Shown here piece by piece: positions 1-8,884 of a DNA stretch of 64,000 bases. The DNA comes from Zhongshania aquimaris (lineage in GTDB: Bacteria; Pseudomonadota; Gammaproteobacteria; Pseudomonadales; Spongiibacteraceae). Below the pieces are notes generated by a model that made no database searches, was not told the DNA's origin, and saw nothing but the letters and a program-made list of their open reading frames with translations. A program made the position numbers and the translations under genes. Position 1 is the first letter of the stretch, and each line of letters opens with the position of its first letter. The stretch covers positions 1 to 64,000 of the forward strand of contig NZ_JAHWDQ010000007.1 of the NCBI RefSeq assembly GCF_019312595.1. Reading direction: 5' to 3'.

Positions 1-44
1 ATCATTGCGCTTTGATTGTAGTCGTAGGGTTTGAACTTAGGCAT
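1..44 (-). CDS. Start of a probable transposase (partial, runs off left edge)
   Basis: The minus strand has a good ribosome binding site (AAGGAG) eight bases before ATG at 44, followed by fourteen open codons, MPKFKPYDYNQSAM, to the window edge. This opening resembles the start of transposases of the IS1182/IS4-like type as I remember them, but fourteen residues are too few for a firm call. An in-frame ATG at 50 is the alternative start, though it is too close to the ribosome site. It lies just beyond the attC, so it is either the next cassette gene or an element inserted next to the attC. Confidence 0.4.
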   Translation of the reverse strand, partial: MPKFKPYDYNQSAM

Positions 45-112
45 TCGCATCACTCCTTAATGCTTTGGCCAATTTTATCAAAACTTTTATCGAAATGGGG
101 GTTTTTATACAG

Positions 113-184
113 CCTCAACGCCCGCATTTGCGGCTGCTTTGGAGCGCAGCGGAAAAGCAGTCCGACAACATGCGCTTGTTAGAT
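113..184 (-). other. attC recombination site of the integron cassette
   Basis: Read on the minus strand, the site opens with ATCTAAC (RYYYAAC) and closes with GTTGAGG (GTTRRRY with one mismatch). Between them the strand folds: AAC/GTT, then three unpaired bases on each side, then GCGCAT-type L box pairing with ATGCG, then TTG/CAA, CGG/CCG and CTGCTTT/AAAGCAG. Three single extrahelical bases (G, T, A) all sit on one arm, and a 13-base terminal loop closes the hairpin. Unpaired spacer plus one-sided extrahelical bases are the hallmarks of a folded attC. The opening ATCTAAC is the exact complement of the cassette's own first core site (GTTAGAT, 2486-2492). Confidence 0.9.
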
Positions 185-191
185 TTTTTTT

Positions 192-2450
192 TCATGATCG
201 CTCAAAAAGATCATTAATAACATCGGTAGTAGACTCCATGCTATATCGCTGCTCTTTAAATGTCTCGTATTGCTGGTCATCGTGACTTGATGAATTTATA
301 TTGGCCTGAATAACATCATCAAAATCACAACATTCGCTCACTAAATCAACATCAGCCTCCTCAAAGGTGATTCCCAGCTCAGAAAATCTGTCATTGACGT
401 AGTCAGCTATTTCAGAATAGTCACAAGTATCAGCGTCATATACACCATTCAGAATTCCTGCCTCAATTACATCCCTCGTAATGTCATCAGATAGGTACTC
501 AATGTACTGCTCTTTAAATTTCTCGGTCAACGTAGACGGAGGAACATCTACAACTGCGACCAGTTTTGAGATTGGGATGAATTCTTCCATGTCTTTTTCG
601 TACTCATGAACCCAATCCTTTAGCTGCTCCACGAAGGCTTTATCATCACTACTTATTAGGCCTAATGAAAGCGACCAATTAATAAACTCGAAATAATCAA
701 TCCCATGGGAGCAAGGCCCAGAAGATAATGCTGACCTTACCAAAGATTGGATATATTCGAGAACAGTTCCTTTTGGCGACAATAAAGATGACCCGAAATA
801 TAGTATTCTAAGCTTATAGCTATCTATTTCATTTCCATTGTTTAATTTGGATAGTCTAATTAGCTGCGACTCAAGAATATTTCCGTAATAAATTTCGTCG
901 ACAACGCCTGACACTTTTAAACTATTTAAGTTTGATATCGATTCGGGTGTCTTTAAACAAAAAAGTAAATCATCAATATAATTAAAATCGCCTAGATAAT
1001 TTGAAATCACAAAATCTGCAATTGACGGATTAAATAAGTCATATGAAATATGATCTTTATCTAGAACGCTCCTATTCAGAAGCGCACCAGCCAATAATTT
1101 AACGACAGATTCATAATCCCTACTTTCTGTGGAAAATATTTTGCGTGAGGAAATTTCTGAATGGAGCGATCTTAATCTCGGTTCTGAAATGGATTTTCCA
1201 TGAAGTGATACTGCGACAACAACATGCTTGCATATATCATCAACTTGAGCCTCAAGAACATTTCTCCAAATATCTTTAGGGTTTGACAAGGTGCTATCTA
1301 TATATCCCCAATACTCACTAGGTTTGATATCCGAGAGGCGATGACTATCAGTGATAAACGATATAAGTCTAGGATTGAAATTCTTATGCTTAATAATCTG
1401 AAGATATCTTCTACTTTCATAGATTTCATTTATATACTGTTCATCTAAATCACCAAACCAGATGTGGTTATAAAGAATCCTTGCCTTATCGATTTCAGTC
1501 AATGAAGAAATAGACAGTTCATACTCATTTCTATACACATTCTTTATATCAAAAAGATCACTGAGTCTCTTGCCTTGATTTAATATGTTTGATCGTGAGG
1601 TGAGAATAAATCGCTTCTTTTTATCTCTCTCTATTCTTTTGATAAAGTTAATAACATGAGAGTCTTGATGGGAATCAAGAGCCAATAAAAAGTTTCTTCC
1701 TAAAAAGTCATCAAAATAGAAAACTTGGTGAGACTCTCCGCGATAAATTTCTTCGGCCTCATTTAGTGAATTCTCTATAAAGCAAAATTCGTAACCTTTG
1801 GCCGTGTAATATTGGCAAAGTTGGTCAGCTAAAGATGTTTTTCCAACACCAGGAGATCCTGTAATTATTACAGAGTGCAAATTTTCAAGCTTTTCCATTG
1901 CTTGAATATGACTCTGAGTTACTACATATCTATTGGACTCCTCAATAATCTCTTCTAACTTGTACCTACTTCTACCAACAATCGCGGAATTTAATATCGT
2001 TGTAAGAACGTTTGTGCTAGAAATCCATAGCTTATAGTGTTTTCTTTCTACTTCGATATTTCTAGATAAAATGTCATTAAGATCTTCATTTCCAAAAATA
2101 TCCGATTCAGCAAGGATGTATGGAGACAATAGGTTCTTAATTTTTATTTTGTTTGCTCTGGATAACTCTAGGGATGTTACGAAAATATAGCGTTTCGGTT
2201 TAAGCTTTCTTACCTTTTCTACTTCGGTATTTTCTATTGACCTAATTAGTGCTGAAAGCCCAGATTTTAACCAATGCTTGCACTGAATAATAACTTCACA
2301 CCCTTCTAAAGAAAAAAATCGCCCATCCACACCGCCATCTCGTCCAGCTTTAAATCTTTCGACTCTAGAGCCTAATTCGCATGTCAAAAGGTCTGCACAC
2401 AGGCATTCGAATTCTTTATCATTCAAACTGCTAAAATCATAGTCTGACAT
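192..2450 (-). CDS. Mrr-like restriction nuclease fused to STAND NTPase (cassette-borne defence-like protein)
   Basis: The 752-residue protein has an N-terminal restriction-endonuclease fold. GRDGGVDG at residues 36-43 and QCKHW at 56-60 give the D...QxK catalytic pattern of Mrr/type IV nucleases. A P-loop NTPase follows with GSPGVGKTS (198-206), a Walker B-like stretch VFYFDDFLG (243-251) and a sensor-like ILTSR segment, typical of nSTAND3 proteins. The remaining about 450 residues are a helical region without a recognised motif. Nuclease plus STAND NTPase is the architecture of intracellular phage-sensing defence proteins, so a defence role is inferred. The gene is markedly AT-rich compared with the genes right of 3300, and it fills one integron cassette. 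Start ATG at 2450 is 35 bases inside the cassette. Confidence 0.8.
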   Translation of the reverse strand: MSDYDFSSLNDKEFECLCADLLTCELGSRVERFKAGRDGGVDGRFFSLEGCEVIIQCKHWLKSGLSALIRSIENTEVEKVRKLKPKRYIFVTSLELSRANKIKIKNLLSPYILAESDIFGNEDLNDILSRNIEVERKHYKLWISSTNVLTTILNSAIVGRSRYKLEEIIEESNRYVVTQSHIQAMEKLENLHSVIITGSPGVGKTSLADQLCQYYTAKGYEFCFIENSLNEAEEIYRGESHQVFYFDDFLGRNFLLALDSHQDSHVINFIKRIERDKKKRFILTSRSNILNQGKRLSDLFDIKNVYRNEYELSISSLTEIDKARILYNHIWFGDLDEQYINEIYESRRYLQIIKHKNFNPRLISFITDSHRLSDIKPSEYWGYIDSTLSNPKDIWRNVLEAQVDDICKHVVVAVSLHGKSISEPRLRSLHSEISSRKIFSTESRDYESVVKLLAGALLNRSVLDKDHISYDLFNPSIADFVISNYLGDFNYIDDLLFCLKTPESISNLNSLKVSGVVDEIYYGNILESQLIRLSKLNNGNEIDSYKLRILYFGSSLLSPKGTVLEYIQSLVRSALSSGPCSHGIDYFEFINWSLSLGLISSDDKAFVEQLKDWVHEYEKDMEEFIPISKLVAVVDVPPSTLTEKFKEQYIEYLSDDITRDVIEAGILNGVYDADTCDYSEIADYVNDRFSELGITFEEADVDLVSECCDFDDVIQANINSSSHDDQQYETFKEQRYSMESTTDVINDLFERS

Positions 2451-2485
2451 AGAGTTGCTGGCCTTAATATTTGGCGGTGGTTGAA

Positions 2486-2492
2486 ATCTAAC
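2486..2492 (-). other. Cassette core site (attI/cassette junction)
   Basis: GTTAGAT on the minus strand matches the GTTRRRY crossover consensus and is preceded by ATAACAAAACT, a context resembling the end of attI sites. It is perfectly complementary to the inverse core ATCTAAC of the attC at 178-184, as expected for the two ends of one cassette. Confidence 0.75.
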
Positions 2493-2773
2493 AGTTTTGT
2501 TATGAAGACTGGGGCCTTATATCACTTTGGCCCCCTATCTCAGAGAATAAATTTGGAATGTCATCAAAATCCCTATCTATATCAAGGGCTTGAATGTATT
2601 TCGTGAAATTATCTGTCGATACTAGCAAGACGTGCTCCCTCTATTTTTCTTAAATCCCTTCTTCTGATCATAAACCCATATTTTGAGAAATCAATAACTT
2701 AGAATACGGTCTACCGAATTAGTGAACCCGCTTCTACTGAACAAGCGGTTGACTGCATAGCAACAAACCAATA
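2493..2773 (-). other. attI-type region between cassette and integrase gene
   Basis: This 281-base AT-rich stretch has no convincing gene. It holds two inverted repeats: GGGGCC/GGCCCC (2511-2516 and 2529-2534), and CCGCTT/AAGCGG (2728-2733 and 2743-2748). By position it should contain the integrase-binding sites of attI and the cassette promoter Pc, but I could not pick a convincing Pc. Confidence 0.5.
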
Positions 2774-2789
2774 CTGTATATAAAGCCAG
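2749..2789 (+). promoter_or_regulatory. Integrase promoter with LexA-like box
   Basis: CTGTATATAAAGCCAG at 2774-2789 fits the gammaproteobacterial LexA pattern CTG-N10-CAG. A TTGACT -35-like hexamer (2749-2754) lies 17 bases before a weak -10 (TACTGT, 2772-2777), so the box overlaps the -10. SOS control of integron integrases through a LexA box at this place is established for class 1 and Vibrio integrons. Here the ATG follows at 2808 behind AAGGGGG. Confidence 0.65.
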
Positions 2790-2807
2790 TAAATACAAGG
2801 GGGATTT

Positions 2808-3239
2808 ATGGATGATATCCGCCCACCGATAGCACAGGGATCGACTCGGTTTCTTGACCAACTTCGTTTACATATCAGACAAAACGGACTCGCGTACCGA
2901 ACCGAGCAGACCTATTTGCTTTGGATAAAGAACTTTATCCGCTTCCATTCTCGTCAGCACCCCAAGAATTTAGGCTCACAAGACATTGAAGCCTTTCTTT
3001 CTCACTTGGCAGAGCAGCGAAATTGTTCAGTCAACACGCAGCGCATTGCATTGAATGCCCTTGTTTATATGTACAAGCGCTTCATGGGGTTGGATGTTGG
3101 GGATCTTAAATTCAGTCCGGCACCCACCCCAAGACAGTTACCCGTTGTTTATAGTAGGGATGAAATTGCAGCCATACTATCTAAGCCCTGCCGATACCCT
3201 TGGCTCATGACCTTAGTCATGTGCTTGGATGTCTGCTAA
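2808..3239 (+). pseudogene. intI: Integron integrase IntI, N-terminal fragment
   Basis: The 143 residues match the N-terminal DNA-binding domain of integron tyrosine recombinases: RTEQTY.LWIKNFIRFH, then the SAM-like core with NTQRIALNALVYMYKRF, and the linker into the catalytic domain (LPVVYSRDEI). The ORF stops after PWLMTLVM, where family members continue into the region with the first catalytic arginine. All catalytic residues (R...HxxR...Y) are missing, against a usual length of about 320-340. No continuation is visible in other frames before the next gene, so this is a 3' deletion rather than a single frameshift. The ribosome site and LexA-like box are intact. Confidence 0.85.
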
Positions 3240-3274
3240 AGCGCTCCCACCACACAAAGGCTTAATCGACACAA

Positions 3275-3300
3275 GGCGCAAAGCCAACTCACTTTGCGCC
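3275..3300. terminator. Stem-loop between intI fragment and P450 gene
   Basis: Perfect 9-base arms GGCGCAAAG (3275-3283) and CTTTGCGCC (3292-3300) flank an 8-base loop, between convergent genes. No clear T-run follows on either strand, so termination is inferred from position. Confidence 0.5.
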
Positions 3301-3339
3301 ACTTAGGATTGACTAACCTCACACAGCACGGTTTCGCGA

Positions 3340-4713
3340 TTACTTCACCGCGATACGCTTGACCACGATGGGTAAGTCATCAACCAACTTAGGCAGGGGA
3401 ACGGTCTGCATTTTGCTGCTGAAATTATCGGCCAAACGAAATTCGTATTGACGCAAGAATTGGTGCAGAAAATTTTTCACCTGCATCAGAGCAAAATGCA
3501 TACCGATACATTTGTGCGCCCCGCCACCAAAACCTACCCAGCTAAAGTTATGGCGCTTGTGCTCATTGCGCGGTTCTAGCCAGCGATCAATATCAAACTT
3601 AAGTGGCTCATCCCAGTATTCCGACATTCTGTGCACATGTTGCGGGGCCATCCACACATTGGTGTTTGCGGGCACTTTATAGCCGCCTATCTCACAGTCC
3701 TTTATTGTGCGCCGCTGCATCATCATCACTGAGGGGTGTAGGCGCAGCGCTTCCTTGATCGCAACTTCCATCAAGGGCATTTTTTCAAGGTCCTCATAAT
3801 CAAGAAATGGCTTATCAACGGCATTCGCCTCGTCGCGCAAGCGCTGCTGAACCTTCATATCCTGACCTAAGTAGTACAGCAAATGAGTGAGCGCACTTGT
3901 GGTTGTGTCGTGAGCAGCAAACAGCAGAAAACTGATATGGGCGATAATATCTTGATCAGAAAAATATTCGCCTTCTTCGGTTTTTTCACGACAAAAATAG
4001 CTAAACGTATCGGTTTTACTTGCTAAGCGGCGCTCATTGATAAGGCCGCCAAACAGCGACTTTAAATAGCGCTCGCCAATTTTACCTTTGCGATGCAAGG
4101 TACCAGGCAGCTCCAAGCGCACGATTCCCATCAGGCCATTGGCGATATCGAGAAACGCGGTATTTAATTTTTGTGCACGCTCGTCGTCTGCGTCCAAGCC
4201 GACAAAAATTTCAGCCGCAACATCGAGCAGCAATTGTTTTATCGCGGGAAAAAATCGTAAATCGCTTATCGTATCCCAGTTAGAAATGCCCTCAGCAATC
4301 ATCGGCCCCATTGTTGCTATATAGCCTTTCATCGCATCATTCTTAAACGCCGACTGCATAATTCGCCGCTGAAAGCGATGTTCATCATGATCTCTGAGCA
4401 ACAAGGCGCCTTTGTAGAATCGCCCCAAAGAGCCCATATAACCCATTTCTGCAGAGAAGTTTTTGTCTGTATCAAGCATCACTTGCTTATACAGGTCTGG
4501 GCCGATCAGCATTAAGCCTTTAGGGCCGATCAAACGAAACCGACTTACCGCACCGAAACGCCGGTACTGGCGATCTATCGTCGCGTGTAAGTCCTTGACC
4601 AGCGGTATAGTGTAGCCAAGAACCGGCAGACCGTAATCTCCGGGAATATGATCTAACTTAGTATTGTCCGGCTGTTCTCTGTAATTATCATTCGCGACGA
4701 TGGCCATGATCAT
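3340..4713 (-). CDS. Cytochrome P450
   Basis: This is a full-length P450 of 457 residues. The I-helix oxygen-activation motif AAHDTTT is at 266-272, the K-helix ExxR is EALR at 321-324, and the haem loop FGGGAHKCIG is at 395-404 with Cys402 as thiolate ligand. There is no signal peptide or membrane anchor, so it is a soluble class I-type bacterial enzyme that needs a separate ferredoxin and reductase; none is encoded nearby. It lies 35 bases downstream of the TonB receptor on the same strand and is probably the last gene of that unit. ATG follows AAAGG by five bases. A role in hydroxylating the substrate imported by the neighbouring receptor is inferred. Confidence 0.92.
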   Translation of the reverse strand: MIMAIVANDNYREQPDNTKLDHIPGDYGLPVLGYTIPLVKDLHATIDRQYRRFGAVSRFRLIGPKGLMLIGPDLYKQVMLDTDKNFSAEMGYMGSLGRFYKGALLLRDHDEHRFQRRIMQSAFKNDAMKGYIATMGPMIAEGISNWDTISDLRFFPAIKQLLLDVAAEIFVGLDADDERAQKLNTAFLDIANGLMGIVRLELPGTLHRKGKIGERYLKSLFGGLINERRLASKTDTFSYFCREKTEEGEYFSDQDIIAHISFLLFAAHDTTTSALTHLLYYLGQDMKVQQRLRDEANAVDKPFLDYEDLEKMPLMEVAIKEALRLHPSVMMMQRRTIKDCEIGGYKVPANTNVWMAPQHVHRMSEYWDEPLKFDIDRWLEPRNEHKRHNFSWVGFGGGAHKCIGMHFALMQVKNFLHQFLRQYEFRLADNFSSKMQTVPLPKLVDDLPIVVKRIAVK

Positions 4714-4748
4714 ACTTACCTTTAGTAATGAAAGAGTTTAAGCATCAC

Positions 4749-7379
4749 TTAAAACGTTTGTCTTGCCTCAATACCAAACATTCTGGGTTCCCCCAGCACC
4801 TGCACATAAGTGCCCAAAGAGCTCGCGGTGGCAACAGCGCCAATATCGTATCGCTTGTCGGTCAGGTTTTTTATATACGCACTAATCGTTAAATCTCGAT
4901 CTGGCATAAACCAACTAAATCGCGCGTCTACTAAGGTCGTGGCTTTGGCGTAAATAGACCCTGGGTCGCGTTTGGCAACATCCCAAGAAGCATCATCCAA
5001 GCCCATATACACTTCACTTTTGTAGCTAACATCCAGTCTCGGCGTGAATACGCTGTTCTGGGTGATAAAGGTATATTGAGCACCAAAAGCCGCTGTCACT
5101 TCCGGCGAAACAGCGAAGTCTTCGTCGCTTCGATCCACCGGGACTTTCTGTCCCTTCAAAGCCAATTCAGCTAGATCGAAATCATCAAATTCGATAAAGC
5201 GGTAATTATTATTACTGTAGTTAAAGCTAAACATCAGATTCTCGGTAGGCAGCCAAAGTAGCTCAAGCTCACCACCCTCGATCATGGATTCGCCCGCATT
5301 CTGCGAACTAACAACCAAGGTATTAGCCGAATCGACACTCACGGTAATTAACTGCATGTTTTCGAAGATCATCGAATACAGTGCAATATTTAATCGCAGC
5401 GAATTATCAAAGGCATCTATCTTAAGACCGATTTCTCGGTTTTCTAAACGCTCAGGAGCAACTTCTATTAAGCCATCAACACCAAAGGGTTCTTGAAAGC
5501 CGGATTTAAAACCATTACTCCACGTGCCGTACATCATCATTGAATTTACGGGTGAGTCGAACAGCCATTGTTCCGGTATCACCCAGGCCAATGAGGTCAT
5601 GGGCGTAAACTCTCTGAACACACTATCGAGTTCGTCTTTAACAGCAGGATTTAAAGGCGCACCAATTTCACCGGGATAAGCATTGCGAAGGATATCGTTG
5701 GCAATCTGAATTGGGTCCTCAGCCCATGAACCCAAATAGGCGAAGGCGCCTAAGGAAGGTAACACCGGCACAAAACGCGGATTAGCCGCACTTATCACGC
5801 TGGAGATCTCTTCAAGATTAGCCGTTTGGGTAAATAAGTCTGAGCGTCTAACCTCCTCGGTATAGCGTCCGCCGAAGGTAAATTCTAAATTGTCGGTGAT
5901 ATGCCACGTCGCCTGGGAAAAGATCGCATAGGTCTCACCTTCAATTTCAAAATCCTGCAAGGTAGATACAGGTAGGGCTCCAGCGACTACCGGCAAAGTG
6001 CCACCTGGCACGCTCAATGCGTCAAGCAGACCGTTCAACGCACTCACATCAACACCCGACTGCCCCGCCGCCAAGGCGATGAAAGGCACAGCTTCAGCAC
6101 CAATCAACTCATTGCTAGTCAGGAAGGTTTCACTTTTAAACTCGCTCTGTACAAACAGGCCCGTTGTAAAATCGACTCCGCCGTCAAAGGTACTGCCGTT
6201 AAGTTGCAACTCGGCAGTCAAGGATTCTTGCTCATTATCCCCCAGCACCATTCCACGGAAATACGATTTTGGACCACCCTCGTCGGCTTGGGTTTGCGGC
6301 CCAATTTTAGTTGCATCCCGATAGCCAAGAATCGCTTTCAGATTATAGTCTTCACTGATTTGCCAGTTTAGGGTCGACGCAAGCAACATCACATCCTGTG
6401 CTTTTTTCTGGCGCTGACTGTCTCCCTGATTGGTATTGAGATCCTTTAAGGCGTCGCGGCTATTCGCATTACAGTTATCTTTATAGGCATGTGGATTACT
6501 TGGGTCAGTATCCCCCGCCCATAAAATACCTAGGCCGTTAACAAACAGTGCGTCGTCGTTCACGATCTTACAATGGTATGACGGATAGCGTTCCCGAATC
6601 TTGCCGAAGTAAGCTAATGAATCGATAGAGACGCTGTCACTCAACATCCAATCGGTTTGGAAAATAAATGACAAACGATCTAGGGATTGATTTTCAACGC
6701 CTGAAATATCGTGCAAAAAGCCGTCGCGGCGCTGTGAGCTTATAGCGAGCCGGCTGTTTAACTTATCCGTAATAGGAATATCAAAACCGGCTCTAAAACG
6801 TTGCTCTGAGTAGCTTCCCAGCGCCCCCTCCACGTAGTCATTGCCCTCACCACCCGGCTTTACCAGGCTAAACACTAAGGCACCACCGGTATTATTTTTA
6901 CCAAACAAGGTACCCTGTGGACCGCGCAGAACCTGCACACTTTCAATATCGATGGTGTCCAATAACTGGCCGTCTGGTCTGGGAATAAAAATACCATCCA
7001 GATACACACTTACCGACGGATCAAAGCGAGCGAGACCCGCCCGCTGACCAATGCCACGGATAAAAATTTGCGGCGCGGTACTGTCATTAATCTGTAAACT
7101 GGGCACCGACTTAGCCAAATCCTGTGCGGTTAAAATACCTTGCGCCCGCAGCGCATCGCCGCTGAATGCGGTAATCGCTACTGGGGTTTCCTGGATATTT
7201 TCTGAGCGTTTTCTGGCCGTCACCAATATTTCTTCTAGCATACCGGATTTGGCCGCCCCGCCTTTTTTAGCAACAGTCGCATCTGAAATAGGCTTATCAC
7301 TTGCTGATGATTCGGCGCCGTGGACGAAATTTGCCTGGCAAACCAGAACAAACACCGTCAGTGATTTTATTATTTTCAT
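4749..7379 (-). CDS. TonB-dependent outer-membrane receptor
   Basis: The 876-residue protein has a signal peptide (about residues 1-21, ending near HG-AE), then a plug domain starting with MLEEILVTARKR, and the plug signature VQVLRGPQGTLFGKNNTGGA. The rest is a long beta-barrel ending in an aromatic residue (ARQTF). It belongs to the large FecA/BtuB-like group that in marine gammaproteobacteria often serves uptake of hydrophobic organic compounds. There is no N-terminal signalling extension. It follows the SDR gene by 117 bases and precedes the P450, so it may form part of the B12-mutase unit. The ligand cannot be read from sequence. Confidence 0.92.
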   Translation of the reverse strand: MKIIKSLTVFVLVCQANFVHGAESSASDKPISDATVAKKGGAAKSGMLEEILVTARKRSENIQETPVAITAFSGDALRAQGILTAQDLAKSVPSLQINDSTAPQIFIRGIGQRAGLARFDPSVSVYLDGIFIPRPDGQLLDTIDIESVQVLRGPQGTLFGKNNTGGALVFSLVKPGGEGNDYVEGALGSYSEQRFRAGFDIPITDKLNSRLAISSQRRDGFLHDISGVENQSLDRLSFIFQTDWMLSDSVSIDSLAYFGKIRERYPSYHCKIVNDDALFVNGLGILWAGDTDPSNPHAYKDNCNANSRDALKDLNTNQGDSQRQKKAQDVMLLASTLNWQISEDYNLKAILGYRDATKIGPQTQADEGGPKSYFRGMVLGDNEQESLTAELQLNGSTFDGGVDFTTGLFVQSEFKSETFLTSNELIGAEAVPFIALAAGQSGVDVSALNGLLDALSVPGGTLPVVAGALPVSTLQDFEIEGETYAIFSQATWHITDNLEFTFGGRYTEEVRRSDLFTQTANLEEISSVISAANPRFVPVLPSLGAFAYLGSWAEDPIQIANDILRNAYPGEIGAPLNPAVKDELDSVFREFTPMTSLAWVIPEQWLFDSPVNSMMMYGTWSNGFKSGFQEPFGVDGLIEVAPERLENREIGLKIDAFDNSLRLNIALYSMIFENMQLITVSVDSANTLVVSSQNAGESMIEGGELELLWLPTENLMFSFNYSNNNYRFIEFDDFDLAELALKGQKVPVDRSDEDFAVSPEVTAAFGAQYTFITQNSVFTPRLDVSYKSEVYMGLDDASWDVAKRDPGSIYAKATTLVDARFSWFMPDRDLTISAYIKNLTDKRYDIGAVATASSLGTYVQVLGEPRMFGIEARQTF

Positions 7380-7496
7380 AAGCTCACAACCTTTTATTGT
7401 ATTTATTTTTATTTTTTACAAATGCCTTCTACTGATACCGCTAGGCCTTTACTATCTCAGTTTACATATCTGTCATGCCTGACTTTTATGTAACAA

Positions 7497-8288
7497 CTAC
7501 TTAATTGGCTCGCGCTCCTCGCTAATATTTTGCACACGCGCTAGCATTACCGGTTTAAATTCTGGCTGCGGAAATATCCAAAATTTATTTTCATGTAAAT
7601 CACTAAATGTTTTCTCGGCAATCTCTTCTGCTGGCACGCCGAAGGTGGCTAGCAAACCGTCAATTTCTTTCTGGCTTTCTGCACAGGCCCCACTTAACGG
7701 CGCTGACGCCAGCGAGGTTTTAACCCCAGAAGGCGCAAGAAAAGACACATCCACAGGGGATTTCTTAGCAGTCAGTTCAAGCTGCATCGCCTCGGCAATA
7801 CCCCACAAGGCGTGTTTGCTACTTGAATAGCAACTCAAGTTTTCGCTCGCCATAAAGGCGGAAATTGAACCGGTAAACACCACTCGCGACCGCAGCTCTT
7901 GTTTAAGCAGATGCGGCATAAACGCACTGACCGTATTCATTGCCCCTTTGACGTTAACATCAAAGACCACATCCCAATCTTCTTCGCTAAGTTCCCAAGA
8001 CGTACCCGCGCGCATCACGCCCGCATTGGCAAACACCAAGGCAATAGACTGCCCCTTCACAGTGTCAGCAAAAGCTGTCAAATCACTTCGCTTTCGCACG
8101 TCGACCACCGCGCTACTAACAGAGACTTGATCACCCAGTTCATCAACCATCAAACCCAAAGCATCTGCATTATTATCTGCCAAGGCCAAGTTCATGCCGC
8201 GCTTGGCAGCAGCAATCGCCAAGGCCTTGCCGATGCCGCTGGCGGCTCCAGTAATAACAGCGGTGCGACCAATCATTTCTAGGTTCAT
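7497..8288 (-). CDS. Short-chain dehydrogenase/reductase
   Basis: This classical SDR has 263 residues. The Rossmann motif TGAASGIG (TGxxxGxG) is near residue 14, the ANAG motif near 89, a catalytic Ser is in FTGSIS, and YSSSK supplies the catalytic Tyr/Lys. It is a cytosolic NAD(P)-dependent alcohol/ketone oxidoreductase. The start ATG overlaps the stop of the EthD-like gene (ATGA), so it is translationally coupled as the sixth gene of the operon that begins at 13016. The substrate is unknown. Confidence 0.9.
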   Translation of the reverse strand: MNLEMIGRTAVITGAASGIGKALAIAAAKRGMNLALADNNADALGLMVDELGDQVSVSSAVVDVRKRSDLTAFADTVKGQSIALVFANAGVMRAGTSWELSEEDWDVVFDVNVKGAMNTVSAFMPHLLKQELRSRVVFTGSISAFMASENLSCYSSSKHALWGIAEAMQLELTAKKSPVDVSFLAPSGVKTSLASAPLSGACAESQKEIDGLLATFGVPAEEIAEKTFSDLHENKFWIFPQPEFKPVMLARVQNISEEREPIK

Positions 8289-8884
8289 GAACTGCTAGCC
8301 CCTCGGCTGGCTAATAACATCTCAGGATCGGTTTCCACTCTTCGCACTTTGACAAATTTACTAGATACCGAACCGGGCAATGACGCCGGGCGGTGATTAT
8401 CTAATGTCCACAGTACCGCTTTGGCAGGAAAGGCAGGCTGCTGCCAGGAACTAACCACATCGATAGAGCAATTCGGCTGCGAGGCAATCAGCACCTTCGC
8501 CCACTGACTTAAGTCAAAGGATTCATCGTCCCAGTTGAGTAACACCGCATATCGCTCATTGGCTACCAGACCTGAAGCGAGGACGTGTTCTTCCGAGACA
8601 CCCGGCGCTATTTTGGACTGATCCATAAATCGCCGTTCATCTTCCCGCAAAATATCGCCAACCGGCCCCGTCATTAATTCCATCAGCCTAGCTACATCGT
8701 CGGCCCAAAATTCAGAGATAGTGTCAAAGCCAATATCAGGCTGATCCACAACATGGTTTCTGACATAGCGTGTAAAGGGAAAATGCTTAATCGCTAAGGG
8801 AGCGTGACTATTTTCGTAGTACTGCTGAAATGCCTCGCGGCTAAAATCAGCACGGCGACTGAGTGTACAAATAGATTTCATCAT
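8285..8884 (-). CDS. EthD-like dimeric alpha/beta-barrel protein
   Basis: About 199 residues if translation starts at the ATG at 8884, which overlaps the MeaB stop (ATGA); a longer start at 8905 is less likely because it lies inside meaB. The first about 100 residues resemble the EthD domain (MKSICTLSRR..FS.EAFQQYYENSHAPLA, then Y.RNHV). EthD-family proteins accompany P450 systems such as the ethyl tert-butyl ether cluster, and some act as small isomerases or cyclases. The C-terminal half has no motif I recognise. Its place between the B12 mutase genes and an SDR suggests a step in the same pathway. Confidence 0.7.
   Translation of the reverse strand: MMKSICTLSRRADFSREAFQQYYENSHAPLAIKHFPFTRYVRNHVVDQPDIGFDTISEFWADDVARLMELMTGPVGDILREDERRFMDQSKIAPGVSEEHVLASGLVANERYAVLLNWDDESFDLSQWAKVLIASQPNCSIDVVSSWQQPAFPAKAVLWTLDNHRPASLPGSVSSKFVKVRRVETDPEMLLASRGASSS

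Larger units (their letters stand above)
1..3239 (-). mobile_element. Chromosomal integron remnant (cassette array running leftwards)
   Basis: The parts occur in canonical order. A tyrosine integron-integrase gene fragment on + (2808-3239) has a LexA-like box in front of it. An attI-type region (about 2486-2773) ends in core site GTTAGAT read on the minus strand. One gene cassette follows (minus-strand ORF 192-2450), closed by a foldable attC site (113-184), and another gene starts on the minus strand at 44. Cassettes are therefore transcribed away from intI, as expected. The integrase lacks its catalytic half, so the array is probably immobile in cis. The left boundary lies outside the window. 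The right boundary is near 3240, where ordinary chromosomal catabolic genes begin. Confidence 0.8.

Noticed and set aside
7051-7482. 143-codon + strand ORF over the TonB receptor start
   Set aside because: It is antisense to a strongly supported gene and has no domain or ribosome site.
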